This document shows, one piece after another, positions 34,253 through 43,045 of a stretch of DNA of 64,000 nucleotides. Made by a program: the position numbers and the translations under genes. The DNA is from Sphingomonas sp. (lineage in GTDB: Bacteria; Pseudomonadota; Alphaproteobacteria; Sphingomonadales; Sphingomonadaceae). The notes under the pieces were generated by a model, which worked only from the letters and a program-made list of their open reading frames with translations, was not told the DNA's origin and did no database searches. Each line of letters opens with the position of its first letter. The first letter of the stretch is position 1. The stretch spans positions 52,669 through 116,668 of the forward strand of contig JAKFUZ010000007.1 in the NCBI GenBank assembly GCA_021732445.1, read 5' to 3'.

Positions 34253-37200
34253 ATGAAATTCAGGCATCTGTTGGGTACAACTGCGGTCGCTGGTGCGCTG
34301 TGTGTTTTTTCTGGTTCGGCTTACGCTGAATCCGGGGCGGCTGCAGCGCAAGTCAAACAGGCTGACGACAACAGCGGCGACGCTGAAGAGGACGGCAAAA
34401 AGGCCGACGAAATCCTTGTCACCGGTTCGCGTATCCCGCGCCCTGAAACAGATGGCGTGCTACCTGGCGTCCAAGTAACCGAAGCACAGATCAAGGCGCG
34501 CGGGTATACTAGCGTCCTTGATGTTCTTAACGATTTGCCCCTTATCGGCCCCGGCGCCGGGCCCAATGGCACTAACGGCGGACAGGCCGCGAGCCTTGGC
34601 GCTGCCTTTCCCGACCTGCTGGACCTGGGGACGCAGCGAACACTTACACTTGTCAATGGCCGACGATTTGTGTCGGGCAACTCCGCCACACTTTTTGTAG
34701 ATGCAAACGCAACTGGCGGGCAGGTCGACTTGAACTCAATTCCCTCAACGCTGGTTGAGCGGGTCGACACGGTGACAGTTGGTGGTGCGGCGGCATATGG
34801 CTCCGACGCGATTGCAGGCGTTGTGAACGTTATTCTGAAGAAAAACTACCAAGGATTAGCGATCAACGCATTGAGTGGCATAACCACTCGAGGTGATACT
34901 GCAAATTATCAGGTTAGCGCAACGGCCGGGAAGAATTTTTTCGATGGCCGGTTAAACATTGTTGGTTCGATAGAATACACCCGCAACGAAGGGCTGCAGG
35001 CGGACGCTCGTGATTTTCGCCTCATCCGGGCAGGCACCATTACCAATTTTGCAAACGGCGCCCAGCGGAATACCAGTTTTGTGCCTGGTATTATCGACAC
35101 AGTGGCATTGAATAACGGTGCTTTTCTAAGAAACTCCGATGATGGGCAGCCCAGCGTTGTCGTAGGGCGTGATTTTGTCAACCAGACGTTGAGCTTCAAC
35201 GGCACAATTCTGAACACGCTCGCAGCGCCGCCAACGCCTTATGTTAGAAGTTCGACGAACTTCATCAATTTGCAAAACGGGCTGGCTCCAACTAATATTG
35301 CCTTTTTCAACGCGGCCGCCCAAATCGTAAATGGGCTGCCAGGCGCCGGACTCATCAGCGGAAATGGCCGCAATGGGCAGGCGGCCGCTATTTCAGGCGT
35401 TCCGATAACTACTTTTGCGCCTACAACGCTGCCAGCGGGTGTGACCGCAGCGCAGGTATTTGCGCAATTTGGCGTTACGCCGCCGGCTGGAGCAACAGCA
35501 ACGCAACTCGGCACCTTGGCGATCAACGTGCTTCAGGCAAATCGTCCGACGGCGCGAGAATTTTTCGCCGCCAACCCCACGCTGCCGGTCAACTATTTCA
35601 TAGGAACATTTGCACCTGGCGTTCCGCGCGTTGCCAATACAGATACAACGCTGGTAACAGTTGCAGGCGTACGCGTCCCGGTGAATCAGGTGTTGCCGTT
35701 CGTTGCGGTGCCGCTGGAGTTTAACGCCGACGGCAGCGTTCGGCCGTATACCGCCGTTACGGCCGGTCCGACGACCGCATTTTCGCTAGCGCAAGCTCCC
35801 GGTTCAAATGGTGGATTTTCCCGTTCTATCGAAAATATCGTGTTGCGCGTTGAGCAGCGGCGGCTGATTGGCAACCTTAACGTCCGGTGGGAAGCCACAC
35901 CGGGCATCACCTTGTTCACTGAAAACCTCTATGCGCGGGTACGCTCGGTGTCGTTGCGCAACTCGCCAAGCCAGAACTTTCTGGCAACCGCAGCCGAAAA
36001 CTCGGCCCTCCTTGTCAATGTGAGCAATCCCTATCTGTCAGCCGCAAGCCGGGCGGCATTAGACGCGGTTGGAATCAATGCCGCCACACGCGGCGGGAGT
36101 TTCCTGATTACCCGTCAGAATCAAGATATTTTCGGCGACAATCCAAACTTCAACGATGTTGATACCTACCGGCTGACCTTTGGTGCCGAAGCAAAATTCA
36201 AGCTTCTGGGGAACAGCTGGAGAGCAGAAGTAACCGGTACTTTTGGCCGCGCGGCGCAAACAACGCGGAACAAGCAAATCGGTGATCTGGAATATCAGCT
36301 CGCGCTCGATGTTGTCGATCAAGGTCTTGCGACGACCGGAACAGCCAACGGAAACATTGTGTGTCGTTCGCAGCTGTTTCCCGGTCAATATCTCGGAGCA
36401 ACTCCGGTCGGGACCGTATCAAATCTTACCCGAACCCGGGGCGCTGATGGTCTTCCCACCGAGCAACTTTTCACGCCTGTCGTTACTCAAGCAATTATTG
36501 ATCGGTGTGCGCCGCTTAACCCGTTTGGGTATAACCAACTATCAAACGCTTCAAAAGCCTATGTTAGCCAGGACGTTGTATTCAACAATATCTCAAAGCA
36601 AACCTTTATCCAGGGCATCGCAGGCGGCGACATTATTAATCTACCGGCCGGACCACTCGGCTTTTCAGCAACTGCGGAGTATCGGCGGGAAGATTTGAAT
36701 TTCTTCAGCGACGCGTTGAACCAGCTCGGACGTGGCCGTGCAGCTCCATCGGCAGCGACCAATGGCTTTATCGAAGTGATCGAGGGCGGCGCAGAGGCGC
36801 GGGTTCCGGTTTTGGGCTCTGGGTTTCTAGACGTTTTAGGGTCCCTCGAGATCAGCCCAAGTTTTCGGGTTTCCCGGCAATCGGGCGCTTCTGCGTCGTT
36901 CCGTAATTTGGCCGGCAATGTTGTTTCGCCAAGTTCATCTGGCGACCCGCAGCTGATTTATACGATAGCCGGACAGTGGCGGCCGGTCCGTGACATAACT
37001 TTGCGTGGCAATTTCACGCAGTCAATCCGCCAGCCGGGCGTTGTAGAGTTGTTTCTTGGCGGGCAACCGGCCTTTGCTGCCCCAGCCGATCCTTGCGGCC
37101 CCGCTCTGATCAACTCGGGGCTAACCGCGGCCACACGTCGCGCTAACTGCCGTGCGGAAATCATCTCGCGCGGCCTGGCTGGAGACAATGCGGCGGCTGA

Positions 37201-38032
37201 CGCATTTTTGTCGACATTCGTTCCCATCGGGGCAGCATTGCCAGGAACGTTTTCAGGAGCCAGCACGTTGCAACCTGAACGTGGTCGAAGCTGGACCGTC
37301 GGCGCCATTGTCCAGCCGCGATGGATCCGTAACCTCACACTATCTGCCGACTATATTAGTCTTGACTTGACCGGCATCATTCAGCCAACCAACCTGGCTC
37401 AGGCGCTTCAATTTTGTTATGACAGCACCACGTTCCCGGATACGTCGCCGCAGACTGGCGCTAATACGTGTAACTTCTTTACGCGCGAGGCTGCGACTTT
37501 CCAAGTGGCGCCAGGCTTCGCTTCTGGTTACATCAACTTATCGGCGACTAGACTTAGGGCGTTCAACATTAATGGCCAGTATAGCTTCGATTTGCCAAAT
37601 AATCTTGGCAAAATTCGATTGAACGGCAATGGCTATTTTCTACAAAATTACACACAATCGGCGGCCGGAACATTTCGTGATGCGCAGGAGTCGTCGGGAA
37701 CTTTTCCACGTCCAAGGTTGAAGACGCAAATTACGGCCAGATACGAAAATGCAACGTTTTTTGCTCAAACAACTTGGCTTCGTAGTTCGGCAACGCGGCT
37801 GTTCAATGCAGGGCAGCCCGCGACAATTGAAGATGTGCCTGACATTAACTTCGATGCAACAAATCGATTTGACATTTCTGCTGGCATCAATGTCAACGAC
37901 AAATTCAGCATTCAAGCAACAGTGTTCAATGTCACCGATGTAATCTTCGCTGGCTCAAACGGCCTTGCTCAAGGAGCGTTTGTCGATCAGATCGGGCGTC
38001 GCGTCCAAATAGGTATCTTTACGAAGTTCTGA
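34253..38032 (+). CDS. TonB-dependent outer-membrane receptor (very large)
   Basis: A 1259-residue receptor. Signal peptide to about residue 26 (FSGSAYA). An acidic segment is followed by the TonB box-like EILVTGSRIPRP. The plug domain has VLDVLNDLPLIGPGAG, RTLTLVNGRRFV and the VERVDTVTVGGAAAYGSDAI block. A long beta-barrel ends in an aromatic residue (VQIGIFTKF), the outer-membrane insertion signal. Typical receptors are 700-1000 residues. The extra length is in extracellular loops, with Asn/Ala/Thr-rich inserts. Codon use has more A/T in third positions than flanking genes. The ligand is unknown. The ATG at 34253 fits the signal peptide. Confidence 0.9.
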   Translation: MKFRHLLGTTAVAGALCVFSGSAYAESGAAAAQVKQADDNSGDAEEDGKKADEILVTGSRIPRPETDGVLPGVQVTEAQIKARGYTSVLDVLNDLPLIGPGAGPNGTNGGQAASLGAAFPDLLDLGTQRTLTLVNGRRFVSGNSATLFVDANATGGQVDLNSIPSTLVERVDTVTVGGAAAYGSDAIAGVVNVILKKNYQGLAINALSGITTRGDTANYQVSATAGKNFFDGRLNIVGSIEYTRNEGLQADARDFRLIRAGTITNFANGAQRNTSFVPGIIDTVALNNGAFLRNSDDGQPSVVVGRDFVNQTLSFNGTILNTLAAPPTPYVRSSTNFINLQNGLAPTNIAFFNAAAQIVNGLPGAGLISGNGRNGQAAAISGVPITTFAPTTLPAGVTAAQVFAQFGVTPPAGATATQLGTLAINVLQANRPTAREFFAANPTLPVNYFIGTFAPGVPRVANTDTTLVTVAGVRVPVNQVLPFVAVPLEFNADGSVRPYTAVTAGPTTAFSLAQAPGSNGGFSRSIENIVLRVEQRRLIGNLNVRWEATPGITLFTENLYARVRSVSLRNSPSQNFLATAAENSALLVNVSNPYLSAASRAALDAVGINAATRGGSFLITRQNQDIFGDNPNFNDVDTYRLTFGAEAKFKLLGNSWRAEVTGTFGRAAQTTRNKQIGDLEYQLALDVVDQGLATTGTANGNIVCRSQLFPGQYLGATPVGTVSNLTRTRGADGLPTEQLFTPVVTQAIIDRCAPLNPFGYNQLSNASKAYVSQDVVFNNISKQTFIQGIAGGDIINLPAGPLGFSATAEYRREDLNFFSDALNQLGRGRAAPSAATNGFIEVIEGGAEARVPVLGSGFLDVLGSLEISPSFRVSRQSGASASFRNLAGNVVSPSSSGDPQLIYTIAGQWRPVRDITLRGNFTQSIRQPGVVELFLGGQPAFAAPADPCGPALINSGLTAATRRANCRAEIISRGLAGDNAAADAFLSTFVPIGAALPGTFSGASTLQPERGRSWTVGAIVQPRWIRNLTLSADYISLDLTGIIQPTNLAQALQFCYDSTTFPDTSPQTGANTCNFFTREAATFQVAPGFASGYINLSATRLRAFNINGQYSFDLPNNLGKIRLNGNGYFLQNYTQSAAGTFRDAQESSGTFPRPRLKTQITARYENATFFAQTTWLRSSATRLFNAGQPATIEDVPDINFDATNRFDISAGINVNDKFSIQATVFNVTDVIFAGSNGLAQGAFVDQIGRRVQIGIFTKF

Positions 38033-38055
38033 TCAGCCAAATTCCTGAAATCTCC

Positions 38056-38087
38056 GGCCGCCTCTTAGTTGAGGCGGCCATTTTTTT
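38056..38087 (+). terminator. Strong rho-independent terminator after the TonB receptor
   Basis: GGCCGCCTC (38056-38064) pairs perfectly with GAGGCGGCC (38071-38079) around a 6-base loop, followed by A and seven T. It also separates the receptor from the convergent alr gene. Confidence 0.95.
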
Positions 38088-38132
38088 GACGTCAAGATGC
38101 TCACCCCTCGATGATGGCCGGCGTCACGCAAG

Positions 38133-39152
38133 TCATCGCGCAAACCGCCGGCCCAGCGCGGTCAGCAGTTCATATTGCGACAGACCGCTCTGCTGCGCCG
38201 CCTCTGGCAGGGCATAGTCCATCGTCACCCAGTCGCCTTCGGCAAGCGCGGGCGCGGCCGAGACGTCGAGCGCCGTCAAATCCATTGATACGCGGCCAAC
38301 CACCGGCAGCGCCGCGCCGCCCACCCGGGCCGTCCCCATGTTCGAAAAGCCGCGCAGATAGCCGTCGGCGTACCCGATATGGATGATCGCGACCTCAGTG
38401 TCGGCGCGCGCGGTGTAGGTCGCATTATAGCCGATTGTGTCGCCCGCACGCACTCGCCGCCGCTGCACGATCTGCGCCTCGGGGTAGGCCACTTGTCGCA
38501 TCGCACGAAGCTCTGGCCGGGGAACCCCGCCATAAAGCGCAAGGCCGGGCCGCGTAAGGTCAAACGCAAAGGCCCTGCCCAGCCCGATCCCGGCCGAGTT
38601 GGCCAGACTCATCCGCCGGGCAGATGTTGCGCCGGCCAGCGCCGCAAAGGCCGCACGCTGCCGCTCATTCATCGCGCTGTCCTCATCGGCGCAGGCCAGA
38701 TGGCTCATCAGCGTGTCGATTGACAAACCCTCTAGCAGGCCCGCGCGCACCTCATCGACTGCGATGCCAAGCCGGTTCATGCCCGTGTCAACCATCACAT
38801 CGCACAACCCGCCGCCCGCGCTGCGCCAGCGCGCGATTTGCGCGGCACTGCTCAGCACCGGGCGCGCGATGCCCGACAGCGCAAGCACCATGTCGTCAAC
38901 CCCAGCCCCGTGCAGCACGGCAACCGGAACACCAGTGCCGGCGAGCGCGGCAGCCTCTGCCCAGGTCGCCACGAAGAAGTCACGGCACCCGGCCTCCGCC
39001 AGCACGGCAACGACCCGCGGCGCGCCAAGACCATAGCCATCGGCCTTCACCGCCGCGCCGCACGCCGCGCGCCCGCTGAGCGCCGCCAGCGCCCGCCAGT
39101 TGCTGACCAGCGCGGCTGAATCGAGGCGGAGACGAAGCGGGGCAGAGATCAT
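38133..39152 (-). CDS. alr: Alanine racemase
   Basis: PLP enzyme that makes D-alanine for peptidoglycan. The 339-residue protein has the PLP lysine in CGAAVKADGYGLGAPRVV. VDTGMNRLGI, MSHLACADED and SLANSAGIGLG follow, then RPGLALYGG and the second catalytic tyrosine in GYNATYTARADTEVA. GRVSMDLTALDVS ends the core. It is slightly shorter than the usual 360 or so. The ATG at 39152 (MISAPLRLRL) was chosen over an upstream start because family similarity begins there and AGG sits seven bases upstream. Confidence 0.93.
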   Translation of the reverse strand: MISAPLRLRLDSAALVSNWRALAALSGRAACGAAVKADGYGLGAPRVVAVLAEAGCRDFFVATWAEAAALAGTGVPVAVLHGAGVDDMVLALSGIARPVLSSAAQIARWRSAGGGLCDVMVDTGMNRLGIAVDEVRAGLLEGLSIDTLMSHLACADEDSAMNERQRAAFAALAGATSARRMSLANSAGIGLGRAFAFDLTRPGLALYGGVPRPELRAMRQVAYPEAQIVQRRRVRAGDTIGYNATYTARADTEVAIIHIGYADGYLRGFSNMGTARVGGAALPVVGRVSMDLTALDVSAAPALAEGDWVTMDYALPEAAQQSGLSQYELLTALGRRFAR

Positions 39153-39252
39153 GATGCCTGCGTTACCGGCGCTGTCCGCCCAACACCAGCCCCCGGCCGC
39201 CGGGCCGCCGGTCAAGCAGCTTGCCGGCACCGGGCATTGCCAGGCCGGCGCG

Positions 39253-40872
39253 TCAGGCCCCTTGGTCGGGGTTGCCCCCGTCAGCGTGGCCGCGCCCATC
39301 GCCAAGCCCGAATATGGTCACCAGCAGCGCCATTGCGACCACCGCCATCGTATACCACAGCCCGGCATAGGGATTGCCCGTGCGGGCCACGACATATTGG
39401 CTGATAAAGGGCAGAAAGCCGCCAAAATACCCCGTCCCAATATGATAGGGAATAGACATTGAGCTATAGCGGATGCGCGCGGGGAACAGCTCGGCAAGCA
39501 ACGCCGCCACGGGGCCATAGGTCATACCGGAAAGCGCGGTCAGCAGCATGATCGCGCCCATGATGGCCGCAACACCGCCCACGCTCGGCACCACCTTGTC
39601 GAGCTGATACCCCGCAGCCGCCAGCGCGACATCCAGCCCGGCGGGGCTTTCGTCATCCACTGTGAGCCCGCCAATCGTGACCACCGTTGCCGGCGCGTGC
39701 ACGGCCTTGTACGCGACGCCCTTTTTCGAGAAATAGTCGAGCAGCTTGCCGCAAGTGTCGGCCTGCACCTTGTCAAACGGGCTATAGCGGCAGTGCGGGC
39801 CAGAGACGACCACCGGGGCGCGCTTTGCGGCTTCGGCAAGCCCTGGATTGGCAGCGGCACCGATCACCCAGAAAATGGGGAACAGGCACAGCAATGTCAG
39901 CGCATAGCCAATCACGATCGGCGCCTTGCGGCCGACCTTGTCGGAAAGCCAGCCAAACAACACGAACCAGAACAGCCCGGCTGCGGCGCCTGCACCGACA
40001 ATGAGCTGCGCGGCGGTTTCATCAACCCGCATCGTCGATTGGAGAAACGACAGCACGGTGAACATCGCGGTGTACCAGATCACCGTCAGCCCGGCCGCAA
40101 TGCCAAACAGCGCGACAAACAGCCGCTTGAGATTGCCCGGAAAGGTGAAGCTTTCGACAAACGGGTTGGCCGCCGTTTCACCCGCCGCTTTCATTTGCGC
40201 AAATACCGGGCTTTCAGCGAGCTTGAAGCGCATCCAAAGCGACACCGCGAGCAGCACCAGCGAAAAGATGAACGGCAGGCGCCAGCCCCAGTCATCCCAA
40301 ATCTGGTCGCTCATCACGCTCTTCATGCCCAGCACGACGGCGATGGAAAGGATGAAGCCGCCGGCCACGCTTGCCTGAATGAAGCTGGTGTAAAAGCCGC
40401 TTTTGCCGGGCGCTGCGTGCTCCGCGACGTAAATCGCCGCGCCGCCATATTCGCCGCCCAGCGCCAGGCCCTGCAATATGCGCAGCAGAATGACGATTGC
40501 CGGCGCCGCCAGGCCGATGCTCGCGGCAGAGGGCACAAGGCCAACGCCCGCCGTCGCCAGTCCCATCAGCGATATCGTCACCAGAAAAGTGTATTTGCGG
40601 CCCAGCCGGTCGCCCAGAAACCCGAATATCACCGCGCCGAGCGGCCGGAACCCGAAGCCGACGGCAAACCCCGCCCACGCCAGCAGCGTCTGCACCGTTT
40701 CATTCCCGGCGGGAAAAAACGCCCGGCCGATGATGCCGGAAGCAGCCAGCGTGCCGTAGATGAAGAAATCATACCATTCGAAAATAGTGCCAAGCGACGA
40801 GGCTGTGATGACGAGACGGATATCGTCCGCGCTCGGGCTGGCTGCCGCCTTGCTCGCAACTGTCGTGGCCAT
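39253..40872 (-). CDS. MFS transporter, metabolite:H+ symporter (MHS) family
   Basis: A 539-residue, 12-helix transporter of the MHS/ProP/ShiA type. The start SSLGTIFEWYDFFIYGTLA, FRPLGAVIFGFLGDRLGRKY and RILQGLALGGEYGGAAIYVA are family signatures, as is GWLSDKVGRK. Between helices in the second half there is a hydrophilic insertion of about 80 residues. It contains two cysteines (GPHCRYSPFD and ADTCGKLL), longer than in the classical members. Substrates of the family are carboxylates, shikimate, proline and others. AAGGAGAGG before the ATG. Divergent from an AraC-type regulator. Confidence 0.87.
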   Translation of the reverse strand: MATTVASKAAASPSADDIRLVITASSLGTIFEWYDFFIYGTLAASGIIGRAFFPAGNETVQTLLAWAGFAVGFGFRPLGAVIFGFLGDRLGRKYTFLVTISLMGLATAGVGLVPSAASIGLAAPAIVILLRILQGLALGGEYGGAAIYVAEHAAPGKSGFYTSFIQASVAGGFILSIAVVLGMKSVMSDQIWDDWGWRLPFIFSLVLLAVSLWMRFKLAESPVFAQMKAAGETAANPFVESFTFPGNLKRLFVALFGIAAGLTVIWYTAMFTVLSFLQSTMRVDETAAQLIVGAGAAAGLFWFVLFGWLSDKVGRKAPIVIGYALTLLCLFPIFWVIGAAANPGLAEAAKRAPVVVSGPHCRYSPFDKVQADTCGKLLDYFSKKGVAYKAVHAPATVVTIGGLTVDDESPAGLDVALAAAGYQLDKVVPSVGGVAAIMGAIMLLTALSGMTYGPVAALLAELFPARIRYSSMSIPYHIGTGYFGGFLPFISQYVVARTGNPYAGLWYTMAVVAMALLVTIFGLGDGRGHADGGNPDQGA

Positions 40873-40988
40873 TGCCTCTCCTTGGGGGGCGATTTTTCTC
40901 GCCAGACGTTAGCCGGTTTGCGCCACAGGGCAAGGCGGCGCGACACCGTGCCCGCACACCGTTTTACCGTCGAGGGCTGCCCGCACCG

Positions 40989-41011
40989 GTACAGACCCGT
41001 GGACGGGGTAC
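40989..41011. promoter_or_regulatory. Imperfect dyad before the AraC-type gene
   Basis: CCCGT-GG-ACGGG (40996-41007) is flanked by GTAC on each side (40989-40992 and 41008-41011). It lies in the 165-base divergent region between the MHS transporter and the regulator. It could bind the regulator, but this is only a pattern. Confidence 0.3.
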
Positions 41012-41037
41012 TGTATTGTTGCCATAACACGCGCAAC

Positions 41038-42090
41038 ATGCCGGACATCGTGCTTCTCATCCTCGTGATTCGCGCCATCGCGATCGGGCAGGTCCTGCTG
41101 GTCGCGCTGGTGATTTTTCGCAGCAAGGCGCCCCGCCGCGTCAGAATCGTGACAGCGGTGCTGCTGGTGTGCACCTGCTGCTATCTGGTGCTCCAGACGC
41201 CGATGTTTTTTCTGCTGCAAGGCCCGCTGCGGCCCCTCGTTCCGCTCGGTGCGCAGCTCGTGCCGCTGTTTTTGTGGATATTTGCCCACTTGCTGTTCGA
41301 GCGAACGCCCGATCCGCGGCTGATGATCGCCGGCGGCCTTTTGGCAACGGCGTGCTGGGCAACGCTGAACTTTGGCAACCGGATCGACGCGATCGCCTTT
41401 GGGTCGACCTTCTATGTTGCGGCCACCGTTCAGCGCCTGTCGCAAATGGCGCTGTTACTGCACGCGATGCAGGTCGCGGTCGCCGAGCGCGGAGACGATC
41501 TCATCGAAGCGCGGCGCCGGCTGCGCGTTGGGTTTGTGATAGCGGTGGCCGCGCTGTCGGTGATGGTCATCCTGTTCGAGTTTTTCTATGGCTTTGACAA
41601 TATGCCGCAGCCGGCGTTGCTGGTGCAGGCCCTCATCATTCTGGTCGTCACCTTTGCGCTGGGCGCGGCGCTGCTGCAAAGCAACATCGAGCTGTTCGCC
41701 GACCCCGCCAAGCCCAAAGCCGAACCGCGATTTTCACCGGCCGAGCATGTGCTCAACCAAAAGCTGGAAGCGGCAATGGCGAGCGGCGTTTACCGCGAGC
41801 CGGGGCTTACGATTGGCGTGCTTGCGGGAAAGCTCGGCGTGCCTGAACACCGGCTGCGCGCCCTCATCAATCAGCGACTTGGCTATCGCAACTTTTCTGC
41901 CTTTCTCAACGAGCACCGCATAACCGAAGCACGCACCCTGCTGGCAAGCCACGAGCATGTCGCGCTGCCCATCCTCACCATTGCGATGGACCTGGGCTAT
42001 GGGAGCCTTGCGCCGTTCAACCGCGCCTTTCGCGACGCGCAGGGCCAGGCACCGAGCGAGTTCAGGCGCGCGGCAATCCTGCCGGAGTGA
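41038..42090 (+). CDS. Membrane-bound AraC family transcription regulator
   Basis: A 350-residue protein with an unusual layout. Residues 1-225 are mostly hydrophobic, with about seven membrane segments. The C-terminal 110 residues are an AraC-type double helix-turn-helix (LTIGVLAGKLGVPEHRLRAL, LGYRNFSAFLNEHRITEART, then LGYGSLAPFNRAFRDAQGQA). Such regulators sense a membrane or external signal while tethered. The ATG at 41038 starts the first helix; the frame is open far upstream but overlaps the opposite transporter. Neighbours are a sterol-desaturase-type gene and the divergent transporter. Confidence 0.85.
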   Translation: MPDIVLLILVIRAIAIGQVLLVALVIFRSKAPRRVRIVTAVLLVCTCCYLVLQTPMFFLLQGPLRPLVPLGAQLVPLFLWIFAHLLFERTPDPRLMIAGGLLATACWATLNFGNRIDAIAFGSTFYVAATVQRLSQMALLLHAMQVAVAERGDDLIEARRRLRVGFVIAVAALSVMVILFEFFYGFDNMPQPALLVQALIILVVTFALGAALLQSNIELFADPAKPKAEPRFSPAEHVLNQKLEAAMASGVYREPGLTIGVLAGKLGVPEHRLRALINQRLGYRNFSAFLNEHRITEARTLLASHEHVALPILTIAMDLGYGSLAPFNRAFRDAQGQAPSEFRRAAILPE

Positions 42091-42122
42091 GGCAGACTGC
42101 CTGGCGCGGGCCGGCAAACTGG

Positions 42123-42159
42123 AAAATGCCGATCATTTTCAAAAATGCTGCCGTTTTTC
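42123..42159. promoter_or_regulatory. Pair of 18-base direct repeats, candidate regulator site
   Basis: AAAATGCCGATCATTTTC (42123-42140) and AAAATGCTGCCGTTTTTC (42142-42159) match at 13 of 18 positions and are spaced 19 bases. They lie in the gap before the hydroxylase gene. The first copy also contains the dyad GAAAATG/CATTTTC. Direct repeats of this spacing are typical of AraC-family binding. Confidence 0.45.
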
Positions 42160-42234
42160 AGGTGTCGCGCAGCGCCGCCTTCGCAAATCCGGCACGTCGG
42201 CCCCCTGCCACCCAATTTATAGGCGAAAACTGCC

Positions 42235-43041
42235 ATGTATCTGCTCGCAACAACTCTGTTCGTCCACTGGCTCGGTTCGTTCCGCATCGAGATGACCCGC
42301 TATCTGGCGGGTGCTGCCAGCGTTGCGCTGCTCTATTGGCTGATCGGTCGCTGGATCGAGCATCGCCGGATCCAGAGCCGCCGCGCGACCTTTGCTGACC
42401 GGCGCCGCGAATTCAGCCTGTCGGTTCAGACGATCGCGGTGTTCGGCATCGTCGATTTCATTGCGTTTGGCATGGTGACGGCGGGGATCATCCCGTTCAG
42501 CCATGGCCCGGCCGTGCTGCCGCTATTGCTCGCGCAACTGGCCGCGATGATCCTGCTGCACGATGCCTATTTCTACTGGATGCACCGCGCCCTGCACCTG
42601 CGGGCGCTGTTCCTTAAGGCACACGCAGCGCACCACCGCTCGCGCACGCCGACATCCTGGGCGGCCTATGCCTTTGCGCCGCTGGAGGCGGTGACCGAGT
42701 CGCTATACATCCCCATCATGCTGATTGCGGTGTCGTGGGTAGCGCCGCTCCAGCCCTGGGCGGTCTTCATTTTCCTCGGCCACCAGATCGCGCGGAACGC
42801 GCTTGGCCATTCCGGCTTTGAGCTGATGCCGTCGGGCTTCACGCGGCACTGGCTGTTCGGCAATCTCACCACCACCGTCCACCATGATCTGCACCACAGC
42901 GAAGGACGCCACAATTTCGGGCTGTATTTCGTGTGGTGGGACCGGCTGATGGGCACCGAACACCCGGAATATCACGACCGGTTCGAGGCGGTTGCAAAAC
43001 GTCGGCGGGCCGCGGCAGATCAGGCGCCGCAGCCCGCCTGA
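42235..43041 (+). CDS. Sterol desaturase / fatty acid hydroxylase superfamily protein
   Basis: A 268-residue di-iron membrane protein. Four or so membrane segments surround the histidine clusters HDAYFYWMHRALH, FLKAHAAHHRSR and HHDLHHSEGRHNFG. The end is VWWDRLMGTEHPEYHDRF. These are the eight-histidine motifs of the superfamily, whose members hydroxylate or desaturate lipids including sterols, ceramides and carotenoids. Bacterial substrates are usually unknown. It lies 144 bases after a membrane AraC regulator, which may control it. Confidence 0.88.
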   Translation: MYLLATTLFVHWLGSFRIEMTRYLAGAASVALLYWLIGRWIEHRRIQSRRATFADRRREFSLSVQTIAVFGIVDFIAFGMVTAGIIPFSHGPAVLPLLLAQLAAMILLHDAYFYWMHRALHLRALFLKAHAAHHRSRTPTSWAAYAFAPLEAVTESLYIPIMLIAVSWVAPLQPWAVFIFLGHQIARNALGHSGFELMPSGFTRHWLFGNLTTTVHHDLHHSEGRHNFGLYFVWWDRLMGTEHPEYHDRFEAVAKRRRAAADQAPQPA

Positions 43042-43045
43042 GGCG

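Noticed and set aside
38095..38112. Second copy of the tRNA-Glu 3' end (attachment site) after the TonB receptor
   Set aside because: Only a few bases resemble the tRNA end here, which is no better than chance, and there is no integrase.
39697..41037. N-terminal extension of the AraC-type regulator
   Set aside because: The frame is open far upstream but runs antisense through the MHS transporter and has no membrane or regulatory features. The first membrane helix begins at the ATG at 41038.
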